Part shown: in pieces, positions 4,895 to 8,714 of the stretch
Layout of the letters: every line of letters starts with the position of its first letter
Position numbering within the stretch: position 1 is the stretch's first letter
DNA from: an uncultured Prevotella sp.
GTDB lineage: Bacteria > Bacteroidota > Bacteroidia > Bacteroidales > Bacteroidaceae
Assembly: GCA_900543975.1 (NCBI GenBank)
Contig: UQTI01000085.1
Coordinates: 1 to 8,714, forward strand
Length of the DNA stretch: 8,714 bases
Reading direction: 5' to 3'
Notes under the pieces: model-generated
The model's input: the letters and a program-made list of their open reading frames with translations, nothing else
What the model was told of the DNA's origin: nothing
Databases searched by the model: none
Position numbers and translations under genes: made by a program

Positions 4895-5704
4895 ATGAGC
4901 ATATTAGAATATTCTTTTTTCCAAAACGCCCTTATAGGGTCGCTGCTTGCAAGCATCGTGTGCGGCATTATAGGCACCTACATTGTGAGCCGCCGACTGG
5001 TGTTTATAAGTGGCGGCATAACGCATGCCTCGTTCGGGGGCATCGGCCTTGGCGTGTTCTTTGGCATCAACCCCATCCTCTCTGCCATGGTCTATGCTGT
5101 GCTCAGCGCCTTTGGCGTGCAGTGGATGTCGCATCATGTGAAGGTGCGCGAAGACTCTGCCATAGCTCTCTTCTGGACCTTCGGCATGAGTATAGGCATC
5201 TTGTGCAGCTTCCTCACACCGGGGTTCATGCCCGACCTGCCGTCGTTCCTCTTTGGCAGCATCCTCACCGTGGGCACGCCCGACCTCGTGTTGCTCACCG
5301 TGGTAACAACGGTTGTGGCGGCGGTCTTCACCCTGCTCTATTCTACCATCGTGAGCATAGCCTTCGACCCCACCTTCGCACGCTCACAACGTCTGCCTGT
5401 CGACACGGTCGAATATGTCATGATGGGGCTCATCGCCGTGACCATCGTCTCCACGCTGCGCCTCGTGGGCATTGTGCTGGCCATCAGTCTGCTCACCGTT
5501 CCGCAGATGACCGCCAACCTGTTTACCTACAGTTTCCGACGCATCATCTTCCTCAGCATCGCCATTGGATGGGTCGACTGCCTCGCCGGCCTTTTCATAT
5601 CCTATTGGTTCAACGTGCCGTCGGGAGCATCGATAATTTTTGCCAGCATCATCATTTATGCCCTGCTCAGAACAATAAAAGCGGTGGTTTTTAAGTTTAA
5701 ATAG
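4895..5704 (+). CDS. ABC-3 family metal ion permease (ZnuB/MntB/TroC-like)
   Basis: A 269-residue polytopic inner-membrane protein with seven to eight hydrophobic segments. Family landmarks include VSRRLVFISGGITHASFGGIG (31-51), corresponding to the conserved 'R-x-L-x(2,3)-G-D-A-x-S-H-A' region with His44; FDPTFARSQRLPV (157-169), matching the 'DPEFARALGLPV' cytoplasmic loop; and VGIVLAISLLTVPQMTANL (191-209), matching the 'VGxLLVxALLxxPAATA' segment that docks the ATPase. Family members form homodimeric channels that import Zn, Mn or Fe with an ATP-binding subunit and a periplasmic binding protein. Neither partner is encoded in this window, so they must lie elsewhere in the genome or beyond the window. 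Which metal is moved cannot be read from the sequence. ATG 4895 directly precedes the first amphipathic and hydrophobic stretch; the Shine-Dalgarno is weak. The stop codon lies two bases before the next gene, so the two are almost certainly in one operon. Confidence 0.93.
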   Translation: MSILEYSFFQNALIGSLLASIVCGIIGTYIVSRRLVFISGGITHASFGGIGLGVFFGINPILSAMVYAVLSAFGVQWMSHHVKVREDSAIALFWTFGMSIGILCSFLTPGFMPDLPSFLFGSILTVGTPDLVLLTVVTTVVAAVFTLLYSTIVSIAFDPTFARSQRLPVDTVEYVMMGLIAVTIVSTLRLVGIVLAISLLTVPQMTANLFTYSFRRIIFLSIAIGWVDCLAGLFISYWFNVPSGASIIFASIIIYALLRTIKAVVFKFK

Positions 5705-5706
5705 AT

Positions 5707-8700
5707 GTGAGAAAGCTTCATCAACTACATATAGCCCTCCTTTCTGTTGTTGCCGCTGTCGTGCTGACGGCGGCAATGGGATGCTCCACGCAGAAAAACA
5801 CAGCAAAGACACGTTGGTGGCACTCCTTCAACGCCCGTTACAACACTTATTATAACGGAACGCTCGCCTACATTGACGGCTCGCTGGAGAAGGAGAACGG
5901 CAACAAAGACAATTTCACCGAACTTATTCCGCTCTACACCGTAAGCAACAAAGGCACGCGCGAGACTGGCAAAGCCAATTTTGACCGCGCCATAGAGAAA
6001 TGTCAGAAAGCCATTAAGCTGCACAGCATTAAGCGCAGACCCGAATGGACAAAGAAGCGCAAGAAGACGGAGCGCGACCTTGAGTGGTTGCAACGCAAGG
6101 AGTATAACCCGTTCCTGTGGAAGGCATGGATGCTCATGGGACGGTCACAGTTTCATAAGGGTGCCTTCGACGAGGCAGCCTCAACCTTCTCTTACATGAG
6201 CCGCCTGTATCACACGCAACCCGCCATCTACGGACGTGCACGCGCCTGGTTGGCAAAATGTTACATAGAGGAGGGATGGCTCTATGATGCTGAAGACGTG
6301 ATTCGCAACATGAAGCGCGATTCCATTCATTGGCGCGCACAGAAGGAGTGGGACTATACCTACGCCGACTATTACATACACACCGCCGACTATGCCAAAG
6401 CCATACCTTACCTGCGACGTGTCATCAAGCACGAGATGCGACGCAAGCAGAAGGCACGCGAGTGGTATCTGTTAGGACAGCTGGAGGCTGCTCTCGGCAA
6501 CAAGCAGAACGCGAGCAAGGCGTTCAAGCACGTCATACGCCTCAGTCCGCCCTACGAGGTGGAGTTTAACGCACGCATAGCCCTCACCGAGGTGCTCTCG
6601 ACCGGTGGCCAGGCAAAGAAGATGGTCTCGCGCCTTAAGCGCATGGCAGCATCAGACAAGAACAAGGAATATCTCGATCAGGTCTATTATGCCATTGGCA
6701 ACATATACCTGGCACAACGCGACACAGCAAAAGCCATCGATGCCTACGAGAAGGGCAACAGCAAGGCAACACGCGCCGGCATAGAGAAGGGCGTGCTCCT
6801 GCTGAAGCTCGGCGACATCTATTGGGCGAAAGAAAAATACAGCGACGCACAACGCTGCTACGGCGAAGCCATTGGTCTGCTCGACAAGGAACGCCCCGAC
6901 TATGAGCAGCTATCGCAACGCTCAAAGGTGCTCGACGAGCTGGTGCCTTACACCGATGCCGTGCATCTGCAAGACTCGCTGCAATGGCTTGCCAAAGCCG
7001 ACGAGAAGACGCGCAACGAGGCGATAGACCGCGTCATTGAAGCTCTGAAAAAGAAGGAGAAAGAGGAGCAACGCAAACAGGCCGAAAAGAACGCGGAGGA
7101 GACAATAGCACAGAACGGCGGCACAGGCAACAACAACGCCCACCGCAAGAACAACACGCAGCAGAACAACGCTGCGCAACAAGGCAAGGGGCTGTGGTAT
7201 TTCTATAACCAGATGACCGTGAACCAAGGAAAGCAAGACTTCATGAAGCGGTGGGGAAAACGTGAAAACGTCGACAACTGGCAACGCATAAACAAGACGG
7301 TGGTGGCCATTGGCAGCCCTGACACGCAACCGCAGCTCACAGAGCAGCAAGCCGACTCTATTGCCCGGGCAGAGGCGCTTGCCGACTCGCTCGAACAGGT
7401 CAAGGACAGCGCACAGAACGACCCGCACAAACGCGAGTATTATCTTGCGCAGATTCCTTTCACCGAAGAGCAGATAGAAGCCAGCAACCAGACAATCATG
7501 GACGGATTGTTCAACGCGGGCGTGATCTTCAAGGACAAGCTCGACAACCTGCTGCTCAGCGAGAAGGCGCTGCGTCGTCTGGAGACACAATATCCCGACT
7601 ACAACAACATGGCAGATGCCTTCTACCATCTGTTCCTGCTCTACTCGCGCAAGGGCGACACGGCAACAGCGCAGCAGTATGTAAACTTGCTGAAAGACAA
7701 ATATCCCGACAACGAGTGGACAACGCTCGTCACCGACCCGTTCTTCAAGGAGAACGCTGCGCTCGGTGTTCATCTTGAAGACTCGCTCTACGCCACTACC
7801 TATGATGCCTTCAAGGCAGCAAAATATGACGTGGTGAGCACCAACGCCAAGATGTCGGCACAACGGTTCCCCTTAGGGGCCAACCGCGACAAGTTCATGT
7901 TCATCGGCGCTCTGACAAAGCTCAACGAGGGCCGTGCCGACTCATGCGTGGCAGACCTGAAGAAGATGCTGGAGAAATATCCACAGAGCGGTCTGGCAGA
8001 GATGGCAGGCATGATTGTGCGCGGTGTGGGCGAAGGCCGACAGCTGCACGGTGGACAGTTTGACATCGGCAACGTGTGGGAGCGCCGCACCATGACGCTC
8101 AACGACAACGACACGACAGCAACACGACAGCTGTCAGCAGAGCGCAACACCAACTTCGTGTTTATGATCGCCTTCCAGCCCGACTCGCTCGACGCCAACC
8201 GCCTGCTGTTTGAGATGGCGCGTTACAACTTCACCAGTTATCTTGTGCGCAACTTCGACATCAGCACAGAGGGCGACGGCGCATTGCAACGCATGACGGT
8301 GAGCGGATTCCGCAACTATGACGAGGCGTTACAATATGCCCGCAACCTGTACGCTCAGAAGGCTGTCATGCAACAGGCTCGCAAGGGCCGCTGCATCATT
8401 GTGAGCGAGGAGAACCTGCCATTGCTCGGACGACAGTTTAGCTTCGACGATTACGACCGCTTCTACGACAAACATTTCGCACCGCTGAAGACGGCAGCCA
8501 CACCTCTGTTCGAGGATGTCGAGATTCTCAATCCTGACGATGTGCCGAGCAAGGCTCCAAGCAACGACGAGGAACAGCCGATAGACAACAACGGCTCAAC
8601 AATCATACCGTTTGACGAGCCGAAGAACGCGGCACCTGAGGAGAACGGAGCTACCGTCATACCGATGGAGGAGCCGAAGAAGGAGGAGCCTGTGGAGAAC

Positions 8701-8714
8701 GGTGCTACCGTCAT
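5707..8714 (+). CDS. sprE: SprE/PorW-like TPR lipoprotein of type IX secretion, 3' end cut
   Basis: The frame stays open for 1002 codons to the window end. Residues 1-25 are a lipoprotein signal peptide (RK near the N-terminus, hydrophobic 9-24, then AMG-C26-S). A Trp/Tyr-rich segment WWHSFNARYNTYYNG (37-51) follows, which I recall as typical of SprE. TPR-like helical repeats occupy about 138-395, for example 176-200, 216-245, 252-279, 325-350 and 363-391. Next come a Lys/Glu-rich helix (445-466), an Asn/Gln-rich linker (470-492), the segment GLWYFYNQMTVNQGKQDFMKRWGKR (495-519), more TPR-like helices (595-765), a possible SPOR-like alpha/beta domain (815-905) and a Pro/Glu repeat tail from 940. 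SprE/PorW is an outer-membrane lipoprotein needed for T9SS and gliding. This copy is longer than the 600-900 residues I know for the family. The start is GTG: an in-frame TAA at 5698 excludes anything earlier, and ATG 5776 would remove the signal peptide. A TPR lipoprotein of other function is the alternative. Confidence 0.87.
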   Translation, partial: MRKLHQLHIALLSVVAAVVLTAAMGCSTQKNTAKTRWWHSFNARYNTYYNGTLAYIDGSLEKENGNKDNFTELIPLYTVSNKGTRETGKANFDRAIEKCQKAIKLHSIKRRPEWTKKRKKTERDLEWLQRKEYNPFLWKAWMLMGRSQFHKGAFDEAASTFSYMSRLYHTQPAIYGRARAWLAKCYIEEGWLYDAEDVIRNMKRDSIHWRAQKEWDYTYADYYIHTADYAKAIPYLRRVIKHEMRRKQKAREWYLLGQLEAALGNKQNASKAFKHVIRLSPPYEVEFNARIALTEVLSTGGQAKKMVSRLKRMAASDKNKEYLDQVYYAIGNIYLAQRDTAKAIDAYEKGNSKATRAGIEKGVLLLKLGDIYWAKEKYSDAQRCYGEAIGLLDKERPDYEQLSQRSKVLDELVPYTDAVHLQDSLQWLAKADEKTRNEAIDRVIEALKKKEKEEQRKQAEKNAEETIAQNGGTGNNNAHRKNNTQQNNAAQQGKGLWYFYNQMTVNQGKQDFMKRWGKRENVDNWQRINKTVVAIGSPDTQPQLTEQQADSIARAEALADSLEQVKDSAQNDPHKREYYLAQIPFTEEQIEASNQTIMDGLFNAGVIFKDKLDNLLLSEKALRRLETQYPDYNNMADAFYHLFLLYSRKGDTATAQQYVNLLKDKYPDNEWTTLVTDPFFKENAALGVHLEDSLYATTYDAFKAAKYDVVSTNAKMSAQRFPLGANRDKFMFIGALTKLNEGRADSCVADLKKMLEKYPQSGLAEMAGMIVRGVGEGRQLHGGQFDIGNVWERRTMTLNDNDTTATRQLSAERNTNFVFMIAFQPDSLDANRLLFEMARYNFTSYLVRNFDISTEGDGALQRMTVSGFRNYDEALQYARNLYAQKAVMQQARKGRCIIVSEENLPLLGRQFSFDDYDRFYDKHFAPLKTAATPLFEDVEILNPDDVPSKAPSNDEEQPIDNNGSTIIPFDEPKNAAPEENGATVIPMEEPKKEEPVENGATV
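8590..8714 (+). repeat. 54-bp tandem repeat coding an 18-residue Pro/Glu-rich unit
   Basis: Units start at 8590, 8644 and 8698, exactly 54 bases apart; the third is cut by the window end after 17 bases. Each encodes NG-(S/A)-T-(I/V)-IP-(F/M)-(D/E)-EPK followed by a Pro/Glu stretch. The two complete units differ at several codons, so the repeat is not very recent, but the phrase ending in GCTACCGTCAT is identical in copies two and three. The total copy number cannot be seen from this window. Confidence 0.85.

Noticed and set aside
4960..5694. Plus-strand ORF of 244 codons overlapping the permease
   Set aside because: It is a +1-type shadow of the permease, very rich in His, Arg and Pro, without family features.
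6922..7863. Minus-strand ORF of 313 codons
   Set aside because: It is antisense to the SprE-like gene, rich in Leu, Val, Arg and Cys as expected from reversed codons, and has no recognisable domain.

Overview
The window comes from a member of Bacteroidota, most likely a Prevotella-like Bacteroidales. Three observations support this: promoters of the TAnnTTTG type in front of several transcription units, weak Shine-Dalgarno sequences, and a long SprE/PorW-type lipoprotein of the type IX secretion system, which is restricted to this phylum. The assignment below phylum level is an inference, since no search was possible.

Left part, transcribed leftward (1-2675). From right to left it holds a tRNA-Pro(GGG), a fosmidomycin-resistance-type MFS exporter (Fsr-like, with a strong intrinsic terminator), and a small secreted MORN/YwqK-like repeat protein. 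The MORN gene is followed, after an intergenic stretch, by an intrinsic terminator hairpin. Six bases beyond that hairpin lies the 5' end of a group II intron that runs off the window. Its domain I resembles the Oceanobacillus group IIC intron, and the position just past a terminator is the known target preference of that class.

Right part, transcribed rightward (2976-8714). aroA (EPSP synthase of the shikimate pathway) has its own TAnnTTTG promoter and a very short leader. A 220-base spacer follows, holding a terminator and an unusual cluster of short dyads and helically phased CATTAAT repeats. Then come three closely spaced genes: a small membrane-anchored Cys-rich acidic protein of unknown function, an ABC-3 family (ZnuB/MntB-like) metal permease without ATPase or binding protein beside it, and a long TPR lipoprotein of SprE/PorW type. 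The last gene starts with GTG two bases after the permease stop and is cut by the window end within an 18-residue tandem repeat.

Functionally this looks mostly like core chromosome: aromatic amino-acid synthesis, translation, drug export, metal uptake and secretion. The less ordinary elements are the group IIC intron, a 21-bp repeat array in the leader of the exporter gene, and the spacer between aroA and the Cys-rich gene. I found no CRISPR array, defence system, prophage or clearly new multi-gene system.
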